A stretch of 64,000 nucleotides of DNA from Afipia sp. P52-10 (GTDB lineage Bacteria > Pseudomonadota > Alphaproteobacteria > Rhizobiales > Xanthobacteraceae): positions 505,959 through 569,958 of the forward strand of contig NZ_AZSJ01000003.1 in the NCBI RefSeq assembly GCF_000516555.1. The letters are read 5' to 3'. This document shows, one piece after another, positions 25,570 through 33,957 of the stretch (positions are counted from its first letter, which is position 1; every line of letters begins with the position of its first letter). Under the pieces are notes generated by a model. It saw nothing but the letters and a program-made list of their open reading frames with translations, was not told where the DNA came from and did not search any database. A program made the position numbers and the translations under genes.

Positions 25570-27366
25570 TCACTGCATTTTGCCGAGGAAGACGCCGCCG
25601 CCGGTGTAATTGTAGCCGGAGATCGTCAACCCGCCGCCCATCTCCCCGACCGGGCTGGTGCGTCCCTGGAAGAAACTGCCGTAGAGCTCCATCGTCCGGG
25701 AGGTATTGTTGACACCCGAGAGAGAACCCACGAAATAGCGCGGATCGGCAATGCTCAAATTCACCTGACCGGCATAGTTGGTTGAATCCAACCCATTGAC
25801 CGTGACGTTACCGACGCGCGTTGCGAAGTTGACGGTGTTCTGGAATTGACCAGCCGCCACATACGACTGGCCGTTGTTGGCGATGTTGGCGATCGCATGA
25901 CCGGTGTAGGTCGCGCTGCCGGTCGTCGGCACATCGGATGCCGATCCTGGCAGCCGGCCTGCAACCCAGAACATCTCGGCGTTGTCCCGGATCGGCGTGC
26001 CGTTCGATGTGCGGGTGGTCTCGGCCGTCCACAGACCCCATTTAGTGTAATCGCACTGGCAGAACTGCGTTCCCACCGCTTGCGACGCCGCTTGCGCCAG
26101 CGCGGTGCCTGGCCTGACTTCGACAAAGCCGCCATTAAACTGATTCACGACCTGACCATTGACCACCGCGACCTGCTGGCCATCCGGCGTGGTCGTCGGC
26201 AATAGCACGTTCGCCTGCAATCCCGTCAGCGGGTTGACCTGCACCGTGCCGGTCTTCGGGCCGAATTGATAGGCGCCTCCCGTAAACTCGTCCGGCTGCG
26301 GATAATTGTAGGAGGTGTAGCTGCCGTTCGCGATCGGCGCAGCCGCATACACCGCCACCGTGTTGCCTTGCGCATCGGTCTCGACGACGCCGGCACCGAA
26401 GGCCGCGCGCAAGGCACCGATCGGACCGCTCTGATTGAAGGAACGCACGAGGCCGCCACCCCACCCCTGCAGGTATTGTGGCTCGACTGGAGAACCGCCG
26501 TTATTACCGCCGTTATTGTTGTTTGGAATCTCCTGCGCGATCTGCTCCGCCCGCGTCTGATTGGCCGTCGTCTGAATCGTCTGGTTGAAGCTCGAAGCCG
26601 CGTTCTGATTGCCGGCATTGGGATTTGTCGGCACGGCGTTCTGCACGTTCGTCGCGATGTTGCCCGCCGGTGTTCCCGACGCATTGGTCCGCGCCTGATT
26701 GATCTGGCCCGCTGTCGCACGCGCGCCGCCGCCCTGCCCGGGCTGGCTTTGGAGCGCTGTCAGCAACGCCTGGATGAAGCCGGGCGGCGGCGACGTCGGG
26801 TTGGTCGGCGGCGTCCCTCCACCCAAAGTCTGGGTGAACTCGCCCGCACCGAGCGTCACCGTCTGCGCGCCGGAGGTCACCGTTCCCTCGCCGTAGCCGA
26901 TGTAAACACTGTTGGGGTTGAAGATGCCGACGCCACCCCGGACACCGACCACCGCATTCGGCGTGGTGATCTGTGCGTTGCCGCCATGGCTGATCTGACC
27001 GCCGACGAAACGCATCACGCCCTTCGACAGCGTAGCGGCAAGCTTACCGGTATTCGCCTGCGGATCGTAGACATATTCATCGATCGCCAGGTCGCTGTTG
27101 GGACCGATCGTCATCGACGTCTTGTCCAGGAACAGCAGTTGCACCGATCCCGATGCCGTCGTCTGGATTCGCTCGCGATGGGCGATCGACTGGCCGATGA
27201 CGATGGTCCGCGCCGCGCCCGAGCCCCGCGCCTGCGCGGCCGGATTCACCGCAGCGGCGGTGCCGACCTGCTGCGCGAACACGACCGGGACTGGCAGCGA
27301 TAGAACAGCGACTGCAGCGCAGACGCCCAGTCCGATCACGCGCTTCAACGGATGCAAGGCGATCAT
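25570..27366 (-). CDS. Secreted FecR-domain protein with C-terminal TbpB-like beta-barrel region
   Basis: A 598-residue exported protein. The signal peptide ends near VVFAQQ and has no lipobox Cys. A FecR domain spans about 50-180 (RERIQTTASGSVQLLFLDKT; GVMRFVGGQISHGG; AVVGVRGGVGIF). A 140-residue Asn/Gln/Gly/Pro-rich linker follows (about 185-335). The C-terminal part (about 430-598) has CQCDYTKWGLW with Cys436 and Cys438 and ends with MELYGSFFQG...EMGGGLTISG, resembling the TbpB/Slam-cargo barrel. The ATG at 27366 follows GAGGGG, 11 bases after the outer-membrane gene, strongly suggesting a partner pair. Confidence 0.72.
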   Translation of the reverse strand: MIALHPLKRVIGLGVCAAVAVLSLPVPVVFAQQVGTAAAVNPAAQARGSGAARTIVIGQSIAHRERIQTTASGSVQLLFLDKTSMTIGPNSDLAIDEYVYDPQANTGKLAATLSKGVMRFVGGQISHGGNAQITTPNAVVGVRGGVGIFNPNSVYIGYGEGTVTSGAQTVTLGAGEFTQTLGGGTPPTNPTSPPPGFIQALLTALQSQPGQGGGARATAGQINQARTNASGTPAGNIATNVQNAVPTNPNAGNQNAASSFNQTIQTTANQTRAEQIAQEIPNNNNGGNNGGSPVEPQYLQGWGGGLVRSFNQSGPIGALRAAFGAGVVETDAQGNTVAVYAAAPIANGSYTSYNYPQPDEFTGGAYQFGPKTGTVQVNPLTGLQANVLLPTTTPDGQQVAVVNGQVVNQFNGGFVEVRPGTALAQAASQAVGTQFCQCDYTKWGLWTAETTRTSNGTPIRDNAEMFWVAGRLPGSASDVPTTGSATYTGHAIANIANNGQSYVAAGQFQNTVNFATRVGNVTVNGLDSTNYAGQVNLSIADPRYFVGSLSGVNNTSRTMELYGSFFQGRTSPVGEMGGGLTISGYNYTGGGVFLGKMQ

Positions 27367-27377
27367 CACAATTCCCC

Positions 27378-28721
27378 TCAGAACCGTGCGGTCGGCCCAA
27401 CGGCCACGGTGAAGTTCCTGGTGTCGAAGTTCGGCAGATTGGAATCGATCCACGTATGCGTCACGACCGTCCGGATTCCATAATTTTGGTAGAGCTGGAC
27501 ATCGAGGATGCCGCCGACCCGCGTCTCGCGGTCGCGACGGACCACGAGCGGATCGATAATCATGTTGGCCTCGTCATAGCGGGTCTCGCTATAGCCCGCC
27601 GTCGGCGTCAGGACGATCTGGCGCCTGGCATTGTCGAACAGTGACGGCACACTGAACTCGATCGGCACGCCGACATCGGCCGAATAACGCTGATAGCTGT
27701 TGAAATCGAACCCCGAGCGCGCATTGTTGCGGTCATAGCCGAACCGCGATGTCAGGCGGATACCGCCGAAGCGAAGCTCGCTGTTGACCGCTGCGGTCAA
27801 CAGATTTCCGGTCTGCTCGCTGGCCGTCGGAAAGTCGTCCGAATTGAAGAAGCGCCGGGAGCGATGCTCGACATAGGCCTCCGCCAGCCCGAAGCTGCCG
27901 AGTGTCGTACGATACGAAAAGCCCACGCCCGATGATTCAATGTATTTCCGGTGCGCGAGGCCGGCGAGCGTGCCGATGCCGTAGAACTTGAACGACTGAG
28001 TCTGATCGATCGCGACGCGCGGACCCGCCGTCACCTCGACCAGGTTGAGATCGAATTGCGTGAAGCGATGCTGCTGCGAGGCATAACCGATCAAACCGAT
28101 TTCGAACTGGTCGCCGCGCTTGTTGATCTTGTGATTGTACTGCAAGGCCGCGAGCTGGAACCAATTCCAATCCGGCGCCTTGGCGAACTGGCTGTTGAGG
28201 ATCGCGTCCTGGCCGATCGCCCGCACGATCAGGTTGTTCGGACCGACATTGGCGTTGCTCTGCCAACGCGCACCTGCATGGACGAACGCGGCGAATTCGT
28301 AAGGCGCTTGCCGGCGCGCGATCTCGGCGAGATACGCATTGACCTGGGCGCGGACATCGTCGGGCACGTCATTGCCCTTGACCGCATCCTGGAAGTAGCC
28401 GCGCGCGAGGTCCCACGACCCGAGCTTGAAATACAACACGCCAAGTTCGAGTTTGACCCGCGGCAGGTTTGGATTGAAGAACAGCATACGTTCGAGCGCG
28501 CCGATGGCGGCTTCGTAGTCGCCGCGCGCCGCCGCCTGCTCGGCGAACCTGAAGCTGACATCCAGGTTCGACGGGTTCTGGAACATCTGCTTGAACAGGG
28601 TCTCGTAGCTGTCGCTGACGACGGACGCGGGCGTCGGCTGCGCGACAGCGATGCGTCCCCCAACCGGCACGCCTGCGGCCGCACAGACAATCACCGCGAT
28701 AAACGCTGCAAACCGCTTCAC
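27378..28721 (-). CDS. Outer-membrane TPR plus beta-barrel protein resembling DUF560/Slam translocons
   Basis: A 447-residue protein starting at GTG 28721, with GAGGGG 9 bases upstream and a signal peptide ending near GRIAVAQ. Two to three TPR-like helical pairs span about 50-125 (NLDVSFRFAEQAAARGDYEA; VLYFKLGSWDLARGYFQDAV). From about 143 the sequence becomes alternating aromatic/hydrophobic strands and ends with Phe (VAVGPTARF), as in outer-membrane barrels. TPR followed by a C-terminal barrel is the DUF560 (Slam, type XI secretion) layout. Its immediate downstream partner encodes a FecR/barrel-ended exported protein. The family call is by architecture, not by search. Confidence 0.65.
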   Translation of the reverse strand: MKRFAAFIAVIVCAAAGVPVGGRIAVAQPTPASVVSDSYETLFKQMFQNPSNLDVSFRFAEQAAARGDYEAAIGALERMLFFNPNLPRVKLELGVLYFKLGSWDLARGYFQDAVKGNDVPDDVRAQVNAYLAEIARRQAPYEFAAFVHAGARWQSNANVGPNNLIVRAIGQDAILNSQFAKAPDWNWFQLAALQYNHKINKRGDQFEIGLIGYASQQHRFTQFDLNLVEVTAGPRVAIDQTQSFKFYGIGTLAGLAHRKYIESSGVGFSYRTTLGSFGLAEAYVEHRSRRFFNSDDFPTASEQTGNLLTAAVNSELRFGGIRLTSRFGYDRNNARSGFDFNSYQRYSADVGVPIEFSVPSLFDNARRQIVLTPTAGYSETRYDEANMIIDPLVVRRDRETRVGGILDVQLYQNYGIRTVVTHTWIDSNLPNFDTRNFTVAVGPTARF

Positions 28722-29226
28722 GCCGAAATGCCCCTCTATCAATTCAACCAGAAAACTGAGCCAGAAATCCGCACGGGAACTCAGGCAGAACCTGCGGACC
28801 CAAGTGCCTCGGAATGCGATCTTCAATCGCGGAAAATGATAGGTCGGCAGCACTAAAAGAAAAGGAATATTAAGAGTTTGCGCGGCTTTCCGCAGCGATT
28901 CGTTACAGAATCGCCACACACATGGCAGCCGCTTTGTTCATTTTTGAGACACTTGGCGCGCGATCGCGCGCAGAGCATCGGCGATGATGAGCTAGCCGTA
29001 CGCCGAAGAGCAACGCAATCGCAGCCGCACCGGCTTGAAGTGTTGAACGTGTGCCGTGTCGGCTGCGCTAGCCCGCATGGGATACCGGCACGCCGTCAGC
29101 GTGACCGTGGTGACAAAAGGAGGTGGCGCTAGCCATGAGCCGGCCGGCGCCACATACGTCCATTGATCCGACCTCAAGTATTCCATGATCGACGGCAGCG
29201 GAAGCGGCAGGTCCTCATTCCGCAAT
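28722..29226. other. Intergenic region upstream of the envelope/cyclase cluster
   Basis: This 505-base stretch precedes the outer-membrane gene on the minus strand. It includes an AT-rich patch near 28855-28875 (AAAAGAAAAGGAATATTAAG) that is a plausible promoter zone. A frame at 28992-29225 has no family resemblance and was not annotated. No repeat was seen. Confidence 0.4.
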
Positions 29227-29670
29227 TTATTTGCTGTCCTTCAGCAACTGCCGGATCTTGTCGAACATCTGCAACGGGTCCGGCGCCTCCTCCACTGCGG
29301 GCGGCGAAGGCGCAGGCATCGCCGCCGGCGGCAATCCGAGGGATGATTGGAGGCTGTCGAGTTCGCGTTTGGTGTTTTCGATCTTGGCCTCGATCTGCCG
29401 CTGCCGGTCTTCGATATAAGCCTGCACGGCTTCCTTCGGCATCGGCCGCGAACTGACCGCCACAGTGCCACCACCAATCGTCTCGTCGACGACGAAACGG
29501 CCATCCTCCAACTCACGCGCAGTCCACTTGAAGCGAAATGCATCCGACGTCACCGGACCAGCCTGCGAATAGCCGTCCTGTACATCGTCGGTCGCAAGCG
29601 ACTCTGCGATCGCCATGATCGCGGCGATCCTGCGGTCGTCGCTTTCCTTGTCGTCAATCCCCATCCACAA
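29227..29670 (-). CDS. Hypothetical protein with coiled-coil segment
   Basis: A 147-residue soluble protein of unknown family. The N-terminus is acidic; the middle FKWTARELEDGRFVVDETIG resembles a small beta domain; residues about 85-110 (AYIEDRQRQIEAKIENTKRE) form a coiled coil; a Pro/Ala-rich stretch precedes a C-terminal amphipathic helix (PLQMFDKIRQLLKDSK). An ATG two codons inside (29664) is an alternative start. It stands alone between the PfkB gene and the envelope cluster. Confidence 0.6.
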   Translation of the reverse strand: MWMGIDDKESDDRRIAAIMAIAESLATDDVQDGYSQAGPVTSDAFRFKWTARELEDGRFVVDETIGGGTVAVSSRPMPKEAVQAYIEDRQRQIEAKIENTKRELDSLQSSLGLPPAAMPAPSPPAVEEAPDPLQMFDKIRQLLKDSK

Positions 29671-29788
29671 ACCCGTTCAACTCACTAAACCATGATTCGA
29701 TGTGCCGGTTCTCCCAACCAATCGTGCACGGATGAAGGCACCGCAAATCCTGACGTGCCTCATACTCATCAAATTACAGGAGAGCGGG

Positions 29789-30739
29789 TCAGTACGCCAT
29801 CTTGAGCTCTTCGATCCGGACTTCGCTGCGAATGCGCTCAATATCTTCGACACGCGACAGCGACGTGCCCGCACGCAGCACGGCTGCGGTTCCCGCGGCC
29901 ATCGCACACCGCAGCGCATCGCCCAGATCCGGCGTCCGCGAAAGACGCCAGACCAGCGCCCCGAGGAAACTGTCGCCCGCACCGACTACACTCACCGGCT
30001 CCACATGCAGCGGCCGAGCGCGCAACGCCCGATCCGCCGAGATCAACAAAGCACCGTCATCGCCGAGACTGATGGCGATAATCGCAACCGCCTTTCGGGC
30101 GATCAGCGCCCGGCCAGCATCGATGAGAACCGAATCCTGGCTGCTGCTGACGCCGACGAGATCCTGAAACTCCTTCAGGTTCGGCTTCACCAGATAGATG
30201 CCTTCGTCGATCGCCGCCTTCAGCGGGCCCTCGGACGTATCGAGCGCAACTTTTGCGCCGCAGGCCTTGATGGTGCGAATGGCCCGGCCGAACTTCTCAC
30301 TCGAGATGCCCTCGGGCAAACTGCCGCTGATGACGATCAACGATGGCTGAGGCTGCACCGACGCGGCCTCATTGACGCACGCGTTCCATTCACTCTCCGA
30401 GAGCGGCGCTCCCGGCAACACGAAACGATACTGCTGGTCAGTCGTATCTTCGACCAGTGTGAAGACCTGACGGGTTTCGGACACCGCATCGACCGTGATG
30501 CAATCGACGCCCTCGTCGCGCAGCAGCCGCCTGAGCAGTTGTCCGGTCGAGCCCCCCACCGGGAAAACGGCAGAGACATCGCCGCCGAGCCGATGGATCA
30601 CGCGGGCGACATTGATGCCGCCACCGCCCGGGTCATAATGAGGGGGTGCGCAGCGCAGCTTGCTGAACGGCGCAATCTTCGCAACCGAGGTCGAGATATC
30701 GACGGACGGGTTGAATGTGAGCGTAACAATTTCGGACAA
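29789..30739 (-). CDS. PfkB-family sugar kinase, 6-phosphofructokinase/1-phosphofructokinase-like
   Basis: A 316-residue ribokinase-fold kinase. The N-terminal substrate motif is TLTFNPSVDIST, followed by GGGGINVARVIHRLGG. The C-terminal signature SVVGAGDSFLGAL carries the catalytic Asp. VISGSLPEGIS and VKPNLKEFQDLVG are typical of the PfkB/FruK/LacC group, which phosphorylates fructose-6-phosphate, fructose-1-phosphate or tagatose-6-phosphate. The exact sugar cannot be decided. No sugar-transport genes lie nearby; the gene is probably a single unit. Confidence 0.85.
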   Translation of the reverse strand: MSEIVTLTFNPSVDISTSVAKIAPFSKLRCAPPHYDPGGGGINVARVIHRLGGDVSAVFPVGGSTGQLLRRLLRDEGVDCITVDAVSETRQVFTLVEDTTDQQYRFVLPGAPLSESEWNACVNEAASVQPQPSLIVISGSLPEGISSEKFGRAIRTIKACGAKVALDTSEGPLKAAIDEGIYLVKPNLKEFQDLVGVSSSQDSVLIDAGRALIARKAVAIIAISLGDDGALLISADRALRARPLHVEPVSVVGAGDSFLGALVWRLSRTPDLGDALRCAMAAGTAAVLRAGTSLSRVEDIERIRSEVRIEELKMAY

Positions 30740-30840
30740 GGTGAAGCCCGCGCCTTCAACGTCGTGATGCGGCTACAGCCGATCGCTGACAACGCGTGGA
30801 ACCAAGCATGGTTCCACGCAACTCGTGTCGCTCGTCCAAC

Positions 30841-31713
30841 TCATCCAAGCGCCTTCGCCATCGTGCGATCGTGAACTGCGACACCCGCCCGCACCATCTC
30901 GGCGAGCGCCATAGCCTCGCTGCTAGGCGGCGGCGCGAACACGAGCCCCATCCGCGACTCGGGCAGGTCAGGCAGACCATCGGCCGGCCCGAATACCTTC
31001 ATGCCTTCACGCACCGCTCCGAGTGGCAGAACGGTCATAGCGAGCCTGGTCGAGATCATCGGCTCGATCGCGGAAAAATTATTCGAGACGAGCGTGATGC
31101 GGAAATCGCGTCCCGCCTCCCGCAATGCCGCCTCAGTCACCTGTCGCCACTGGCATGTGACCGCACCGAGCGCGAGCGGCAGCGGCTCGCCGCGCGGAAT
31201 CACAAATCGCGGATGCGCGACCCAGACAAGCGGTTCCTCGCGCACCACCTCGACGTGATGAATGGCGGCACAATCGGTCACGAGCGCGATGTCGAGCTCA
31301 TGATTGCGCACGCGCTCCGCGAGCGCCAACGACCCTTCGCAGATCACCGATACCTCAACCAGTGGATGCTTGCGCGCGAAACCTTCCATGATCGCCGGCA
31401 GAAACGGTTCGGCGTAGTCGTCAGGAATGCCGAGCCGCACATGCCCCGCCAGTCCCTTTTGTCCCACCTGCATCAAGGCGGACGCCTCGATGCGCAGCAT
31501 CTCGCGCGCAAAATCCACCAGCCGTTCGCCATCGTCGGATAGCCGCACACCGCGACCGTGCTTGACGAACAATGGGCGGCCGAGTTGCTCCTCGAGCCTT
31601 CGGATATGCATCGAGACTGCAGACTGGGTCTTGTTCACCCGTTCCGCAGCGCGGGTGAACGACCCGGTATCGACGATGGCCATAAAGGACCGGAGTTGAT
31701 CGGTGTCGAGCAT
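30841..31713 (-). CDS. LysR-family transcriptional regulator
   Basis: A 290-residue regulator. The HTH (residues 1-62) reads LDTDQLRSFMAIVDTGSFTR then AAERVNKTQSAVSMHIRRLE, as in LysR. The rest is the periplasmic-binding-like effector domain (HVRLGIPDDYAEPFLPAIME). The ATG at 31713 is the family start; the frame upstream to 31833 is not LysR-like. It is divergent from the DUF1127 gene, with a perfect inverted repeat at 31761-31789 between them, a likely binding site. Confidence 0.9.
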   Translation of the reverse strand: MLDTDQLRSFMAIVDTGSFTRAAERVNKTQSAVSMHIRRLEEQLGRPLFVKHGRGVRLSDDGERLVDFAREMLRIEASALMQVGQKGLAGHVRLGIPDDYAEPFLPAIMEGFARKHPLVEVSVICEGSLALAERVRNHELDIALVTDCAAIHHVEVVREEPLVWVAHPRFVIPRGEPLPLALGAVTCQWRQVTEAALREAGRDFRITLVSNNFSAIEPMISTRLAMTVLPLGAVREGMKVFGPADGLPDLPESRMGLVFAPPPSSEAMALAEMVRAGVAVHDRTMAKALG

Positions 31714-31760
31714 AACCCATCTCCAAACCTGATCAGTTACATTAAAAACATTCGTTAGAT

Positions 31761-31789
31761 CGATCAATAATGCAGCGCAATATTGATCG
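31761..31789. promoter_or_regulatory. Inverted repeat between LysR and DUF1127 genes, candidate LysR operator
   Basis: CGATCAATA and TATTGATCG form a perfect 9-base inverted repeat separated by 11 bases, and the spacer itself contains TGC-AGC-GCA. Long interrupted dyads in divergent promoters are typical LysR binding sites. Confidence 0.55.
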
Positions 31790-31848
31790 CATGGATGGAT
31801 ACGTTCCCGGCTGGGAATCTTCGGCCGAAACAACCCGGAACCAAGACA

Positions 31849-32142
31849 ATGCCTTATAGAAACATAGGCTTAAGCGTTCACCCCGTTGCTGGTCGAACCG
31901 CGTTTCTAACTCTCGCCGCGCGCTTCGTCCGTCCGTTGCTCTGGCCGATCCGCGTCTATCGCGCCAGGCAAGCGCTCCACCAGCTCGCGGCCATGGATAC
32001 CCGCGAACTACGAGACATAGGTCTGACCCCGTACGATGTACAATCGGCACAAGCCCTGCCGATGGATGCGGATCCAACCAAACTGCTTGCCCTTCGCGCC
32101 CGCGAGCGAGCGCGGGGCGCAATCGAAAGCCGTTATTACTGA
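31849..32142 (+). CDS. DUF1127-domain small protein
   Basis: A 97-residue protein with the DUF1127 signature: WPIRVYRARQALHQLAAMDT followed by RELRDIGLTPYDVQ. This family of small basic proteins is widespread in alphaproteobacteria and has roles in RNA turnover and phosphate or stress responses in some species. The ATG at 31849 is chosen since an upstream TTG start (31783) would fall inside the candidate operator. The stop codon lies within a 19-base tandem duplication (32135-32172). Confidence 0.8.
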   Translation: MPYRNIGLSVHPVAGRTAFLTLAARFVRPLLWPIRVYRARQALHQLAAMDTRELRDIGLTPYDVQSAQALPMDADPTKLLALRARERARGAIESRYY

Positions 32143-32172
32143 ATACGGACTGCATTACTGAATACGGACTGC
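32135..32172. repeat. 19-base perfect tandem duplication
   Basis: ATTACTGAATACGGACTGC occurs twice with no gap. The first copy contains the stop codon of the DUF1127 gene, so the duplication does not change the protein. Confidence 0.9.
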
Positions 32173-32268
32173 TGATACGCCCATTCGTACGTTGCGGACC
32201 ATTCCGCCAGCGCTAAGCTTCAAGGGCGTCGCCATGAATGTATGGCGGCGCCCTTGTATAGGCATCCG

Positions 32269-32928
32269 ATGGCCGACGACAGCACACCGCCAGAAACCAA
32301 GCTGACCCGCACCAAAGAGCGTTGGGCGCGCGAGGGACGTTTCCTGACCGGCCGTACGGCACGGCCGGAGTCCGAACGGCTCCCTCCCGGTCAGCACCTC
32401 ACCCAGGACTGGCCTGTTTTGGATCTCGGCGTCACGCCCGACATCCCCCTGCAGCGCTGGCGGCTGGACATCTACGGCGCCATCGACAATCCGGTGTTCT
32501 GGGACTGGGCCGAGTTCATGCGCCAGCCGCAAAGCACGGTCATCTCCGATATCCATTGCGTTACAACCTGGTCGCGTTACGACAACGAATGGACCGGCCT
32601 CACCACGCGCGACCTGGTGGCGATCACGCAGCCGCAAGCCGACGCCGGCTTTGTCGTGCTGCACAGCTACGACGGCTACACCACCAACCTGACGCTGGAG
32701 GACTTCGCCGCCGAGGACGCGCTGCTCGTACATACGTGGGCACGCAAGCCGCTCGAAGCCGAGCATGGCGGACCGGTGCGCCTCGTCGTTCCGCATCTCT
32801 ACTTCTGGAAGAGTGCGAAGTGGCTGCAGGGTATCGAATTCCTCACCAAGGATGCGCCGGGCTATTGGGAAGTGCGCGGCTATCACAATCGCGGTGACCC
32901 GTGGGCCGAGCAGCGATACTCGGAGTAG
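32269..32928 (+). CDS. Molybdopterin-dependent oxidoreductase, sulfite oxidase/YedY-like
   Basis: A 219-residue cytoplasmic-looking protein. The segment STVISDIHCVTTWSRYDN holds the conserved Cys that ligates molybdenum in sulfite oxidase-fold enzymes. LTLEDFAAEDALLVHTWARK and RLVVPHLYFWKSAKWLQGIE continue the family pattern. It lacks a signal peptide and a dimerisation domain, as in the small YuiH-type proteins. The ATG at 32269 is preferred over 32242. No heme subunit or maturation gene is next to it. Substrate unknown. Confidence 0.82.
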   Translation: MADDSTPPETKLTRTKERWAREGRFLTGRTARPESERLPPGQHLTQDWPVLDLGVTPDIPLQRWRLDIYGAIDNPVFWDWAEFMRQPQSTVISDIHCVTTWSRYDNEWTGLTTRDLVAITQPQADAGFVVLHSYDGYTTNLTLEDFAAEDALLVHTWARKPLEAEHGGPVRLVVPHLYFWKSAKWLQGIEFLTKDAPGYWEVRGYHNRGDPWAEQRYSE

Positions 32929-33122
32929 GTTCCTCCGCACGGCACGATGCGTGCTTACAGCGCGCAGCATTGGAATGATGCATACGCAAATCGCATGCGT
33001 GCGCTTGACAGACGCACGCGCAGCGGCGAGCAAGTTAGCCAGCAATAACTGACAGCTCCGGCGAAAGATCAAAAGAGAGCACATGCGCTCGCCACCGCAT
33101 GGACCGGACTCAGGAGAGCATC

Positions 33123-33914
33123 ATGAACTACGTTGAAGCCAACGGCGTCGGATTGCGCTACGAACTCTCCGGCACAGGCGAGCGGACGCTCGTGCTCGTG
33201 CACGAAATGGGCGGCACGCTGGAGAGCTGGGACGAGGTCGTTCCCCACTTCACCCCGTCGCGGCGGGTGCTGCGCTACGACACCCGCGGCGCGGGCATGT
33301 CGCAGAAAATCCGCGGCGAGCTGCACATCGACACCATGGCGGATGACATCGCCTCCCTGCTCGGTACGCTTGGCATCAAGGGCAAGGTGGCGCTCGCCGG
33401 CGTCGCCGTTGGCGGCGCCATCGCCTTGCACTTCGCCGCCCGTTATCCGCAGCGCACGAGCGCCATCGTGGTCGGCAGTCCTGCCACCGGCGTTACTGCC
33501 GATCGCCGGCCCGGCCTGCTGGAGCGCGCAGCCAAGATGGAAGTCGAAGGCTTGAGCAAACTGGTCGACGACTCGATGCTCACCGGCTACGCGCCGGAGC
33601 TGCGCACCGACGCGGCCCGCTTCGCGACATTCCGCGCACGTTGGCTCGGCAGCGATCCATCCAGCTACGCAGCAATCTATCGCATGCTCGTCAACAACGA
33701 GATGGACCAGGAACTCCGCACGCTGGCCTGTCCCGTGCTGGTGATCGGCGGTACGCTCGATCGCGTCCGGCCACCGGCCGCGGCAGAGGCCGTCGCCAAG
33801 CTGATCCCCGGTTCGCGTTTCGTCGAGCTGCCGACCGGCCACTACATGGCCGCGGCAACCCCCGAACTGATCGCCGACACCATCGGCAACTTCTTGAAGT
33901 CAGTCGACGCTTGA
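33123..33914 (+). CDS. Alpha/beta-hydrolase fold protein lacking the nucleophile
   Basis: A 263-residue protein of the PcaD/epoxide hydrolase-like alpha/beta fold. Core elements are TLVLVHEMGGTLESWDEVVP, RYDTRGAGMS, the acid in GTLDRVRPP, and the His in PTGHYMAAATPE. The nucleophile elbow, normally G-x-S-x-G, reads LAGVAVGGAIAL, with Ala95 where Ser should be (codon GCC). It may be a non-hydrolytic member or inactive. The gene starts at ATG 33123 after AGGAGAGC and is 44 bases before the metallo-hydrolase gene. Confidence 0.82.
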   Translation: MNYVEANGVGLRYELSGTGERTLVLVHEMGGTLESWDEVVPHFTPSRRVLRYDTRGAGMSQKIRGELHIDTMADDIASLLGTLGIKGKVALAGVAVGGAIALHFAARYPQRTSAIVVGSPATGVTADRRPGLLERAAKMEVEGLSKLVDDSMLTGYAPELRTDAARFATFRARWLGSDPSSYAAIYRMLVNNEMDQELRTLACPVLVIGGTLDRVRPPAAAEAVAKLIPGSRFVELPTGHYMAAATPELIADTIGNFLKSVDA

Positions 33915-33957
33915 TCGACATCCACTGGTCCTACGACCCAAGCCTGAGATCGCAGCC

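Noticed and set aside
28992-29225. A 77-codon minus-strand frame right after the hypothetical gene at 29227
   Set aside because: No family resemblance, no good ribosome binding site, odd composition; the distance of one base is probably chance.
31783-32142. TTG start for the DUF1127 gene
   Set aside because: It lies inside the perfect dyad and adds residues unlike DUF1127 proteins; the ATG at 31849 is better.
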